Of a DNA stretch of 64,000 bases, positions 33,063 to 41,050 are shown piece by piece; position 1 is the first letter of the stretch, and every line of letters starts with the position of its first letter. Origin of the DNA: JBBSAT01 sp046351235 (GTDB lineage Bacteria > Myxococcota_A > Polyangia > Polyangiales > Sandaracinaceae); the NCBI GenBank assembly GCA_046351235.1, contig JAXLYV010000013.1:1-64000 (forward strand), read 5' to 3'. Below the pieces are notes generated by a model. The model did no database searches. It was not told the DNA's origin and was given only the letters and a program-made list of their open reading frames with translations. The translations under genes were made by a program, and so were the position numbers.

Positions 33063-36000
33063 ATGTCAGAGCCCACGGCCCGCCCCCCCAGCCCGCACGT
33101 TCGCTCGAGCCTGCGTCTCGCGCTGCTCGTGCTGGTCGGCGCGTGCACCACGACGCCTCCGATCGAGGATCTCCCGACCCGTCCGGACGCGGGCCGCCGC
33201 GGCGACTCCGGGACACCCGCCTGCCTGGTCCCCGAAGAGGGATGCGCCTGCGACGTCTCGTCGCCGATCGACTGCTATCTCGACGCGACGCGCACCGCGA
33301 CGACCGACGTCATCTGCCATCGGGGCACGCGCTACTGCCGTGACGGGCTCTGGAGCGGATGCGAGTCGATCGTCGACTACACGCTCGACACCTCGAGCGC
33401 GGTGGTCGGGCCGCCGAGCGCGGCCAATCCGTGTGACCCGCGCAACTTCGGGAACCTGCTGACGCCGGATCCCAACGACGCGATGATGGGGACGAACACC
33501 GTCTACGATCCGGGCCGCGGCGGCATCACGATCCGGTCGATGACGAGCTCGATGGCGCCGATGGGCTGCACGCCTTCGGTCACGAGCTGCCCGGCGGGCT
33601 ACACGTGCGGAAGCGTGAGCGACGGCTGCGGCGGCACCATCAGCTGCGGCACCTGCGCGGCAGGCACCACCTGCGGCGGTGGCGGGGTGCCCTTCCGCTG
33701 CGGGCGACCGGCCGACGCGTGCACGCCGCACGGCTGCGGTACCGCGAACTGCGGTCCGGTCGACGACGGCTGCGGCAACCTCACGGCGAGCTGCGGCATG
33801 TGCGTGGCGCCGCAGGCCTGCGGCGTGGGCGGCATGCCCAGCCAGTGCGGCAACCCGGGCGGCCCCGGTCGGTGCTCGGCAGCGAGCCCGCCGGCGATCT
33901 GCAGCCGGATCCCGACGTGCCCGAACGCGATGACCACGCCCGCGACGAGCGCGACCTACAACTTCGAGAACAACGCGGTGCCGACGGGGTGGACGCGCAG
34001 CGGCAGCCCGCAGTGGAGCGTGACCAACGCCACCGCGCACGGCGGCACGTACGCGATGCGGAGCGGCGCGATCGGCGACAACGGCTCGACGGGCCTCTCG
34101 TTCACGGCCTCGACGGCCTCGACGCTGACGATCTCGTTCTGGTACCGCGTGAGCAGCGAGACCAACTACGACTTCTTGCGCTTCTACATCGATGGCGTGG
34201 AGCAGAACCGGTGGTCGGGCACCATCGGGTGGACCCAGGCCTCGTTCACGGTGAACACGGCCGGCAGTCACACCTTCGAGTGGCGCTACACGAAGGACGT
34301 CAACGTCTCGTCAGGCAGCGACACCGTCTGGGTCGACGACGTGGTGGTGTCGACGCCGGCCGCGACGACGGGCACGCAGGCGACCACGACCCTTCGCGGC
34401 GTCGTGACCGTCCCGGGCCACGACGACACCGCGACGTGGGGTGCGGCCGATCCGCTCAACAACGTCAACGTCTACATCCCCGGCGCGACGCCGACCGCGT
34501 TCACGACCTCCGTCGTCTGCGAGTCGTGCACGCCGCTCACGGGCGATCCCGTCGTCCGCACGACGACCGACATCGACGGGAACTTCACGCTGCAGGGTGT
34601 GCCTTGCGGCGCGAACATCCCGCTCGTCATCCAGCTGGGCCGCTGGCGCCGTCAGGTGGTCATCCCGAACGTCACCTGCTGCGAGACGACCACCGTCCCC
34701 TCGGCGCTCACGCACCTGCCGCGCAACCGCAGCGAGGGCGACATCCCGCGCATGGCGATGGTCACGGGCGACGTCGACGCGATGGAGTGCGTGCTCCGGA
34801 AGATCGGCGTCGAGGACGCGGAGTTCACGACGTCGTCGGGCGCAGGGCGCGTGCACATCTTCGACAGCAATGGCGCGGACGCCGGCGGCGGCACCGCTGC
34901 GGCGAGCTCCCTCTGGTCGTCGTCGACGAGCATGGACCCGTACGACATGGTTCTCTTGGCTTGCGAGGGTGGCGCACGCGCACGCACCCAGACCGAGCAG
35001 CAGAGGCTCATCGACTACGCGAACCGCGGTGGCCGCGTCTTCGCGACCCACTATCACTACACGTGGTTCACCAACACGTGGACCGGCGTGGCCGATCCCA
35101 CGTCGGGCGCGCCGGCGCCGTTCGCGCAGACCGCGAACTGGTGGACCGAGTCCGGATCGACGAACGGCACGCTGACGGCGACGATCAATCGGTCGTTCCC
35201 GCGCGGCGACACGTTCGCCCAGTGGCTCTACAACCGCGGCGCGTCGACGACGCTCGGTCAGGTCGACGTCGCGGTCGTCCGCGTGGACACCAGCAGCATC
35301 GTTCCGCCCGGGCAACAGTGGCTGTCGACCACCTGGAACGTGAACAACTACGTGCCGCAAGGCTACGCCTGTTACACGTCGAGCTGCGGCTGGCGCTGCA
35401 CGAACCCGAACACGTGCAACGCGGGCGACACCTGCCTGGCCGATCACAACTGCTATCGCTCGGTCTCGACGCCCACGGCCCTGCCGACCCACTACACGTT
35501 CGACACCCCGATCGGGTCGCCGGCGGCCAACCAGTGTGGCCGCGTGGTCTTCAGTGACTTCCACGTCGAGAACGGGCGCAACCTCGACTGGACCACCTTC
35601 CCGAACGAGTGCAGCGACGGCCCGCTCACGGCGCAGGAGCGCGTGCTCGAGTACATGCTCTTCGACCTCTCGTCGTGCATCACGTCCTCTCCGTGCGTCC
35701 CGCGCACCTGCGCTGGCGTGGGGCGCACCTGCGGCCAGATGGCCGACGGCTGCGGCGGCACGGTGGACTGCGGCTCGTGCGCGGCGGGCGACAGCTGCGG
35801 CGGTGGCGGCGTGCCCGGTGCGTGCGGCCACCCGACGTGCACGCCGGTGACGTGTGCCTCGTCCGGCACCGCGTGTGGCGTCGGCAGCGACGGATGCGGC
35901 GGGATGATCAGCTGCCCGTGCAACTTCTACCAGCCGACCGCGACCTTCACGCACGTCTACGCCTCGCAGCCGACGCCGTGCACGATCGACGAGTGCCCGG

Positions 36001-36308
36001 CGTGGGGCGGCTTCGACTACCGCGTCGACGTGCCCGCGGGCACGTACGTGGAGTTCCTCTTCCAGTCGTCCGACTCGGCCACCGGCTTCCCGTCGGCGCC
36101 GACCGCCACGCTGCGCGTGAACCCGCCGGCGATGGGCACCTCGGTGACCGGCACGGCGAACGTCGCGGCGCTCCTCGCCGCCGCGGGCGCGCCGACCGGG
36201 CGCTACTTCCTCCAGGTGCAGACGGTGCTCCACGCGGACGCGAGCCTCACGCGGGCGCCGACGCTGCAGTCCTCGAACGTGCAGTTCACCTGCGTGCCCT
36301 GCAACTGA
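33063..36308 (+). CDS. Large lipoprotein with CGGxxxCG repeats and a carbohydrate/ThuA-like middle
   Basis: A 1081-aa lipoprotein with lipobox VGAC near residue 29. Four Cys repeats of the form CGSVSDGCGGTISCGTCAAG, two near residues 185-260 and two near 885-960, flank other domains. A jelly-roll-like beta domain (about 300-430; GLSFTASTASTLTISFWYRV) is followed by a carboxypeptidase-regulatory-like domain (TTTDIDGNFTLQGVPCGANIPLVIQ). A Rossmann-like part (about 575-760; YDMVLLACEGG, LIDYANRGGRVFATHYHY) recalls ThuA-like domains. The end is a beta domain with TYVEFLFQSSDSATGFPS. Probably a surface adhesin or glycan-acting protein; no catalytic motif is certain. A strong terminator follows. 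Confidence 0.78.
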   Translation: MSEPTARPPSPHVRSSLRLALLVLVGACTTTPPIEDLPTRPDAGRRGDSGTPACLVPEEGCACDVSSPIDCYLDATRTATTDVICHRGTRYCRDGLWSGCESIVDYTLDTSSAVVGPPSAANPCDPRNFGNLLTPDPNDAMMGTNTVYDPGRGGITIRSMTSSMAPMGCTPSVTSCPAGYTCGSVSDGCGGTISCGTCAAGTTCGGGGVPFRCGRPADACTPHGCGTANCGPVDDGCGNLTASCGMCVAPQACGVGGMPSQCGNPGGPGRCSAASPPAICSRIPTCPNAMTTPATSATYNFENNAVPTGWTRSGSPQWSVTNATAHGGTYAMRSGAIGDNGSTGLSFTASTASTLTISFWYRVSSETNYDFLRFYIDGVEQNRWSGTIGWTQASFTVNTAGSHTFEWRYTKDVNVSSGSDTVWVDDVVVSTPAATTGTQATTTLRGVVTVPGHDDTATWGAADPLNNVNVYIPGATPTAFTTSVVCESCTPLTGDPVVRTTTDIDGNFTLQGVPCGANIPLVIQLGRWRRQVVIPNVTCCETTTVPSALTHLPRNRSEGDIPRMAMVTGDVDAMECVLRKIGVEDAEFTTSSGAGRVHIFDSNGADAGGGTAAASSLWSSSTSMDPYDMVLLACEGGARARTQTEQQRLIDYANRGGRVFATHYHYTWFTNTWTGVADPTSGAPAPFAQTANWWTESGSTNGTLTATINRSFPRGDTFAQWLYNRGASTTLGQVDVAVVRVDTSSIVPPGQQWLSTTWNVNNYVPQGYACYTSSCGWRCTNPNTCNAGDTCLADHNCYRSVSTPTALPTHYTFDTPIGSPAANQCGRVVFSDFHVENGRNLDWTTFPNECSDGPLTAQERVLEYMLFDLSSCITSSPCVPRTCAGVGRTCGQMADGCGGTVDCGSCAAGDSCGGGGVPGACGHPTCTPVTCASSGTACGVGSDGCGGMISCPCNFYQPTATFTHVYASQPTPCTIDECPAWGGFDYRVDVPAGTYVEFLFQSSDSATGFPSAPTATLRVNPPAMGTSVTGTANVAALLAAAGAPTGRYFLQVQTVLHADASLTRAPTLQSSNVQFTCVPCN

Positions 36309-36309
36309 G

Positions 36310-36357
36310 AGAGGGGCGGGTGGCCTGCTCGGCCACCGCCCCTCCCTCAGTCTCTTT
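36310..36357 (+). terminator. Rho-independent terminator after the large lipoprotein gene
   Basis: GAGGGGCGGGTGGCC and GGCCACCGCCCCTC form a stem of about 14 bp with one bulged G and a five-base loop, followed shortly by CTCTTTTCT. It begins within a few bases of the TGA at 36306-36308. Confidence 0.85.
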
Positions 36358-36595
36358 TCTCGGGGCCGATACGCGGCCCCGCCCCGACCGAGTGAATCGG
36401 CTCGGGGCCCCACCCCGTCGTTCCGCCGCTCCCTGCGCGAGCTCCGCTCGCTCCGTGCGCGCGAGCGAGCCTCCCTCGTCTCCGCAGCGTCCACGTCGTC
36501 GCCGGTACACCTTCGCTCCGCTCGAGCGATCCCCGCACGATGGCGCGGCGTCCCCGGTCGTCGATCGCGTCCTGCGCGCCTCCTGGCTGCCTGCG
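36358..36595. other. Gap with two further hairpins, convergent genes
   Basis: GGGGCCG-ATACG-CGGCCCC (about 36362-36380) and CCCCGACCGA-GTGAA-TCGGCTCGGGG (about 36383-36408) lie next to each other, just after the terminator. They may act as a terminator region for the minus-strand cupin gene. No gene is seen in the rest. Confidence 0.45.
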
Positions 36596-37777
36596 CTACC
36601 CGAGGATGCGCACCATGCCCTCGCGCACGAGGCGCTTGATGAGCACGACCTTGCCCGCGTCGTCGAGCTCGCCCGGGAGGTCCTTCACCAGGAACTCGGG
36701 CGTCTCGAGCGCGTAGCGCGTCGGCTCCGCGGCGTGGACCGGCAGGCGCATCTCCGCGCCGTAGCAGGAGACGATGAACTGTCCGTCCTTCTCGCGGTAC
36801 CGGTAGAGCAGGTTCGGGCGAGCCCCTGCCTTCGTCTCTTCGTGGATCTTGCTCATCGTGAGCATCTGCTCGAGCTGGCCCTCGAGCAGCGCGGTGCGCG
36901 TCGAGACGAGGTCGTCGGCGAAGTGATCGAGCGCGCTGTCGAAGTCGGCGCGCTCGACGAGCTTGGTGAGCAGCTCCTTGAACTGCCCGCGCGCCGCCGA
37001 GCGATCGAACTCGGTCTGCGAGTAGCCGGGCGGGAGCGAGCGGCGGAAGGCCGGGTCGGTCAGCGAGACCTTCGCGACGGCCTCGAGGAGCAGCTCGGTC
37101 CAGCTCGTCGCGAGCGCGCCGAGCGTGATGTGGAGCGTCTCGCCCTCGCGCGTCTGCGCGTCGTGCATCATGCCGCGCGGCAGATAGAACATGTCGCCGG
37201 GCTCGAGATCGAACTCCATCGTCACGTCGCCCTTCGGCGTCTCGTCGCGCTTGAAGGGCTGGCCGCGGAACGGGAGCTCGATGGGCGTGTTGAAGACCTG
37301 CCAGTGCTTGACGCCGTGCACCTGCAGGATGAACACGTCGTGGCTGTCGTAGTGGGTCGGGAAGCCCTGCGAGCGGCCGGGCGTCATGTAGATGTTGGTC
37401 TGGAAGCGGCAGCTCAGATCGCGCTCGAGCGAGCGACAGAGATCGTGGAGCACCGGCAGCACGGTGTGCAGCTGGTTGAACACGATGGTGCCGCCGTCGG
37501 CGAACTGCTGGTAGAGGCGCGCCACGTCGACGACGCCGTCGGGGAAACAGAACTCTTCGGCCTGCACCTGGCGCGCGGCGTTGGCGATGAACGCGCTGTT
37601 CCGGGTCAGCGTCTGCGAGGTCAGCACGCGATCGAGCGCGCGGATCGAGAGCAAGTCGGCGTAGTAGGCGCGCTCGGAGCGCCGCACGAGCAGCGGCTTC
37701 TTCTCCCAGTAGTCGCGGAAGAACTCCTCGCGCGACATGGGCGCGATCAGGCGGTCGAAGGTGTACGTCGTGGCCAT
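36596..37777 (-). CDS. JmjC-type cupin oxygenase (Cupin_4, RoxA-like)
   Basis: A 393-aa Fe(II)/2-oxoglutarate oxygenase of the ribosomal oxygenase type. The iron triad can be placed: H142-x-D144 in THYDSHDVFILQVHGVKHW and H205 in YLPRGMMHDAQT. The family's opening DRLIAPMSREEFFRDYWEKKPLLVRR (residues 8-33) and the C-terminal winged-helix part are present. Known relatives hydroxylate Arg (E. coli RoxA/YcfD) or His (MINA53, NO66) in ribosomal proteins. It is divergent from the small Arg-His-containing repeat protein at 38111, so that protein is a candidate substrate, as inference only. Confidence 0.88.
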   Translation of the reverse strand: MATTYTFDRLIAPMSREEFFRDYWEKKPLLVRRSERAYYADLLSIRALDRVLTSQTLTRNSAFIANAARQVQAEEFCFPDGVVDVARLYQQFADGGTIVFNQLHTVLPVLHDLCRSLERDLSCRFQTNIYMTPGRSQGFPTHYDSHDVFILQVHGVKHWQVFNTPIELPFRGQPFKRDETPKGDVTMEFDLEPGDMFYLPRGMMHDAQTREGETLHITLGALATSWTELLLEAVAKVSLTDPAFRRSLPPGYSQTEFDRSAARGQFKELLTKLVERADFDSALDHFADDLVSTRTALLEGQLEQMLTMSKIHEETKAGARPNLLYRYREKDGQFIVSCYGAEMRLPVHAAEPTRYALETPEFLVKDLPGELDDAGKVVLIKRLVREGMVRILG

Positions 37778-38110
37778 GCGAGCGCGGTCCTTTCGAAGGT
37801 CGAGACGCCTTGTACTACGCGCTCGGGGCCCGCGGATTCTCCCGCGTCGCTGCGAGACGGAGTCGAGAACCGTTCTCAGGTCCGAGCGCGGGTCGTCGCC
37901 TCCGCAGATCCTGGTTGCGCTTGAATACGGCCTCGGGTTCCATCGTCTCACGCCGCGCCCTCGCGTCGCGCCTTCGGGCGGGCTCGAGGCAGGCGTGCTC
38001 GGCGAGAGCGTCGGGCTCGACGTAGGACGAGATGGGGATGGGGGCGCAGAGGCGGCGGCAGGGCCGTCGAAGGGCCACGACGAGCGCCGAGCGGCGCTGG
38101 AGGAGACGCG
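37778..38110. promoter_or_regulatory. Divergent intergenic region, cupin oxygenase / small repeat protein
   Basis: 333 bases without a supported gene. It must hold both promoters. GAGAAC-C-GTTCTC (37865-37877) is a perfect 6-1-6 inverted repeat that could be an operator. GGAGGAG lies five bases before the ATG at 38111. No -35/-10 pair is certain, and short open frames here lack support. Confidence 0.45.
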
Positions 38111-38443
38111 ATGAGCGAGAGCAAGAAGACTCTGTCGATGGACGAGATCGTCACGGACCGCGCGATGAGCCGTCGCGCCTCGATGGGCCTGATCGGCGCC
38201 GGCGCCATGGTCGCTGCGGCGGTCGGCATCGCGGGGACGGCCTCGGCGCAGGAAGGCGCTCAGCCGCAGTGCTCCGACAGCGACCCCTACGATCCGGGCG
38301 GCTACGGCCGTCATTGCGGCGGCGGCTGCTACCCGTGCCGCGGCGTCTCGGACAGCGATCCGCGTGATCCCGGCGGCTGCGGCTGCCGCTCTTGCTCGGA
38401 CAGCGATCCCTACGATCCGGGCGGCATGGGCCGTCACTGCTGA
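38111..38443 (+). CDS. Small Tat-exported Cys/Asp-rich repeat protein
   Basis: A 110-aa protein with a very good ribosome site (GGAGGAG). Residues 17-46 look like a Tat-type signal (SRRASMGLIGAGAMVAAAVGIAGTASA). The mature ~64 residues consist of three copies of an SDSDPxDPGG unit: CSDSDPYDPGGYGRHC (54-69), SDSDPRDPGGCGCRS (80-94) and CSDSDPYDPGGMGRHC (95-110). Eight Cys in all could give four disulfides or bind metal. The family is not recognised. Tat export implies folding or cofactor/modification before export. A strong terminator follows, so it is a single-gene unit. Roles such as a metal-binding surface peptide or a modified peptide are open. Confidence 0.78.
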   Translation: MSESKKTLSMDEIVTDRAMSRRASMGLIGAGAMVAAAVGIAGTASAQEGAQPQCSDSDPYDPGGYGRHCGGGCYPCRGVSDSDPRDPGGCGCRSCSDSDPYDPGGMGRHC

Positions 38444-38484
38444 GCCCCTCGGCCGTCGAAGAACGAGCCGGAGGAGAACGACGA

Positions 38485-38524
38485 GAAGAGGCGCGGGCGA
38501 AGGCTCGCGCCTCTTCGTCTTTTC
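38485..38524 (+). terminator. Rho-independent terminator after the small repeat protein
   Basis: GAAGAGGCGCG pairs perfectly with CGCGCCTCTTC around the loop GGCGAAGGCT, followed by GTCTTTT. It lies between convergent genes and ends the plus-strand transcript. Confidence 0.9.
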
Positions 38525-38533
38525 GAGGCGCGA

Positions 38534-40093
38534 TCAGGCCGCTTCGATCGCAGCGCGCAGCGACGGCACGTCGGGGAAGCGCGCGCTCGGCGCCTTCGCG
38601 ATCGCGCGCAGCACGAGCGCGTCGACGGCCGGCGCGATCCCGGGCGCCAGCTGGCTGGGTGCCACCGCTTGTTCCTGGAGGAGCATCGCCATCACCGCGA
38701 AGGGGCTCGCGCCGAGGAAGGGCGGAACGCCGGCGATCATCTCGTAGATCGTGGCGCCGAGCCCGTAGACGTCCGTGCGCTCGTCGACCGGCTCGCTCCG
38801 GGCCTGCTCGGGCGACATGTAGTGGGCCGTGCCGACGATCGCGCCGGTCCGCGTGACCGACTCGCCCTGGCCCGGGCGGATCGGCTTGGCGAGACCGAAG
38901 TCGACGAGCATCGCGCGCTCGGCGCCCGCCGCGCCCTGGGCCATGAAGATGTTCGAGGGCTTCACGTCGCGATGGAGCACCCCGGCCCGGTGCGCCGCGG
39001 CGAGCGCCTCCGAGACGTCGAGCACGATGCGCTTGGCCTCCGGCCACGGAAGCCGACCCACGCGCGCCAAGCGCGTCTCGAGCGACTCGCCCTCGAGCAG
39101 ATCCATCACGAAGTAGTGCAGCCCCTCGGGAGTCACGTCGAAGTCGTGCACGGCGGCGATGCCGGCGTGACCGATCGCCGTCGCCGCGCGCGCCTCGCGC
39201 TCGAAGCGAGTGATGGCCGCCTCCGAGATCTGCGCGCTCGGCAGGAGCGACTTGAGCGCGTAGCGACGGCCCGTGCGCGCGTGGTGGGCGAGATACACGG
39301 CGCCCATGCCGCCGCTGGCGAGACGACGCTCGACGACCCACGTGCTCTTGAAGGTGCGTCCCGAGAGATCGAGCGCGATGGCGTCGGGCGACGCAGGGCG
39401 CGGGGCGGGCGCGGGCGCGGGCGCGGCGAGCGGGGACATCGGCACGAGCCCCGGTGAGCGCGTGTCGGGCGCGGCGGCGGCGGGCCCCGGTGGTGGGCGC
39501 ACGCTCGGCGTCGCGAGGGAGGTCGGGGCGAGGCCGATCGACTGCGGCGCGACGCGTGGGCTGTAGGCGGCCTCGGGGATCACGACGCGCGGGCTCGCGG
39601 CGCCGACGAGCGCCGGGCTCGGGGCGCCGACGACGCGTGGGCTCGCGCTCGGGTCGAGCGTGCGCGGGGGCGCGGCGGTGGCGCTGGAGGTGGTCACGAG
39701 CGCGCCGCTCGTGACGGCGCGCGTGACCGTGCGCTCGGCGCGCTCGCGGCCGAGCTGGAGCTCGAGCGCCTGTCGATCGAGCGTGCCGTCGAGGAGCTTC
39801 TGGGCGCTCAGCACCTCGAGCGCCGCGGCCTGGCGAAAGGAGCGCACGGCGAAGACGACCGCCGAGGTGGCGGCGGCGCCCGGGATGCCCACGCCGGCGA
39901 TGAAGATGCAGCCGCCGGCCGCGATCTGGATGCCGATCGTGTGGCCGGCGTGCCCCCCGAACACGACGATGAGAAGGATCGCGAGGCCGACGACGGTGAT
40001 CAGCGTGCCGAGGGCCGCGGCACCGACGAGCACGCCGCCCATCGTTCGCAGATGCCGTACGACCTTCTCGGTCTTGTCGGAGTCGATCCGCAA
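38534..40093 (-). CDS. Ser/Thr protein kinase with N-terminal membrane segments
   Basis: A 519-aa kinase with inverted layout. Two TM helices come first (about residues 19-46, GGVLVGAAALGTLITVVGLAILLIVVF in part, and about 53-82). A long Ala/Pro/Ser-rich linker with repeated SPRVV motifs follows (about 120-240), and the kinase domain is C-terminal (about 245-519). Kinase motifs are RLASGGMGAVYLA, YALKSLLP, LHRDVKPSNIF, VDFGLAKP and HYMSPEQ. The start is TTG at 40093; the next in-frame ATG (40042) would begin within the first TM helix. The SPRV repeats could be self-phosphorylation or binding sites. The trigger is unknown. Confidence 0.88.
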   Translation of the reverse strand: MRIDSDKTEKVVRHLRTMGGVLVGAAALGTLITVVGLAILLIVVFGGHAGHTIGIQIAAGGCIFIAGVGIPGAAATSAVVFAVRSFRQAAALEVLSAQKLLDGTLDRQALELQLGRERAERTVTRAVTSGALVTTSSATAAPPRTLDPSASPRVVGAPSPALVGAASPRVVIPEAAYSPRVAPQSIGLAPTSLATPSVRPPPGPAAAAPDTRSPGLVPMSPLAAPAPAPAPRPASPDAIALDLSGRTFKSTWVVERRLASGGMGAVYLAHHARTGRRYALKSLLPSAQISEAAITRFEREARAATAIGHAGIAAVHDFDVTPEGLHYFVMDLLEGESLETRLARVGRLPWPEAKRIVLDVSEALAAAHRAGVLHRDVKPSNIFMAQGAAGAERAMLVDFGLAKPIRPGQGESVTRTGAIVGTAHYMSPEQARSEPVDERTDVYGLGATIYEMIAGVPPFLGASPFAVMAMLLQEQAVAPSQLAPGIAPAVDALVLRAIAKAPSARFPDVPSLRAAIEAA

Positions 40094-40141
40094 CGCGAGG
40101 CGAACGGTACCAAACGTCCGAGGGCGGGCGCCGGACGAACG

Positions 40142-41050
40142 TCAGAAGCGGAGCCGACACGCGAGGCCGGGCCCCAGCGTGGGCGCACAGGCCAGCGCCG
40201 GCGCGGCCGGATCCGACGGCGCCGTGAGCAAGAGGACGACACCGGCCGCTGCGAGCGCCGCGCCGCTCAGGAGCATCGCGCGCGCGACGTCGGTGTAGGT
40301 CCCGCGCGTGGAGGCCGCGTCGGGGCAGCGGGCCTCGCGGGGCTCGGTGGCGCTCGAGGGCGCGCACGCGTCGCTGCGCAGGAAGGCGTCGCGATCGAGC
40401 TCGACGCCGAGCGCCACGAGGCCGATGACGAGCGCGACGCCGCCGGCGCCGAGGATCACGCCGCCCGCGATGCGCTGACCGTCGCCGGTGCCTCCGCGCT
40501 CGAGGATCGGGCGCGTGTCGATCCACGTCGGTGAGAGCGCCACGCGCGCGACGGCGAGCGCCTCGACCCGGACCTCGGCGTGCGCGTCCTCGTGGCCATC
40601 GCGCCGCGCCTCCACGACGTGCGTCCCGGGCTCGATGCGGATCAGGTGGGCGAGCGGCGTGGTGCCGACCGGCGTGCCGTCGACCGCGATCGCGCAGCCG
40701 CCCTCGCACCGGATCTCGATGCTGCCGAGGTGCGCGGCGGCGTCGGCCTGCACGGCAGCGAGCGCGTCGGTCATCGCGGCGACGTCTTCGCCGCCCAGCG
40801 CGAGCGCCTCGGCGGCGTGCGTCTCGGCGAGCGCGTACGCACCGAGCGCCAGCTCCTCGCGGGCCATCTCGGCGCGCGCGATCGGCGCGGCACCGGCCTC
40901 CCAGGCGCGCGTGAATGCGGCCAGTGCGGCAGCGTGGTCGCCCGCATCGCGCGCGGCGCGTCCCTGGGCGAGGGGATCGTCCTGCGCTCGCGCGCGGAGC
41001 GGGAGCAACGCCACGAGCGCGGCGAGGACCGTCGCGAGCGGTCTCGTCAA
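40142..41050 (-). CDS. Exported PEGA-domain protein with two TM segments
   Basis: A 302-aa protein with signal peptide MTRPLATVLAALVALLPLRARA. A TPR-like helical region follows (AARDAGDHAAALAAFTRAWEAG), then a PEGA domain (GCAIAVDGTPVGTTPLAHLIRIEPGTHVVEARRDGH, shown here as its key region around residues 135-170). Two TM helices come at about 200-222 and 268-288. PEGA-type periplasmic proteins are common partners of myxobacterial envelope systems. TTG start at 41050, overlapping the stop of the upstream lipoprotein gene (TTGA), so they are co-translated. Confidence 0.78.
   Translation of the reverse strand: MTRPLATVLAALVALLPLRARAQDDPLAQGRAARDAGDHAAALAAFTRAWEAGAAPIARAEMAREELALGAYALAETHAAEALALGGEDVAAMTDALAAVQADAAAHLGSIEIRCEGGCAIAVDGTPVGTTPLAHLIRIEPGTHVVEARRDGHEDAHAEVRVEALAVARVALSPTWIDTRPILERGGTGDGQRIAGGVILGAGGVALVIGLVALGVELDRDAFLRSDACAPSSATEPREARCPDAASTRGTYTDVARAMLLSGAALAAAGVVLLLTAPSDPAAPALACAPTLGPGLACRLRF

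Noticed and set aside
37865..37877. LexA-type SOS box
   Set aside because: The spacing GAGAAC-N1-GTTCTC does not fit the known LexA boxes I can recall; kept only as a possible operator.
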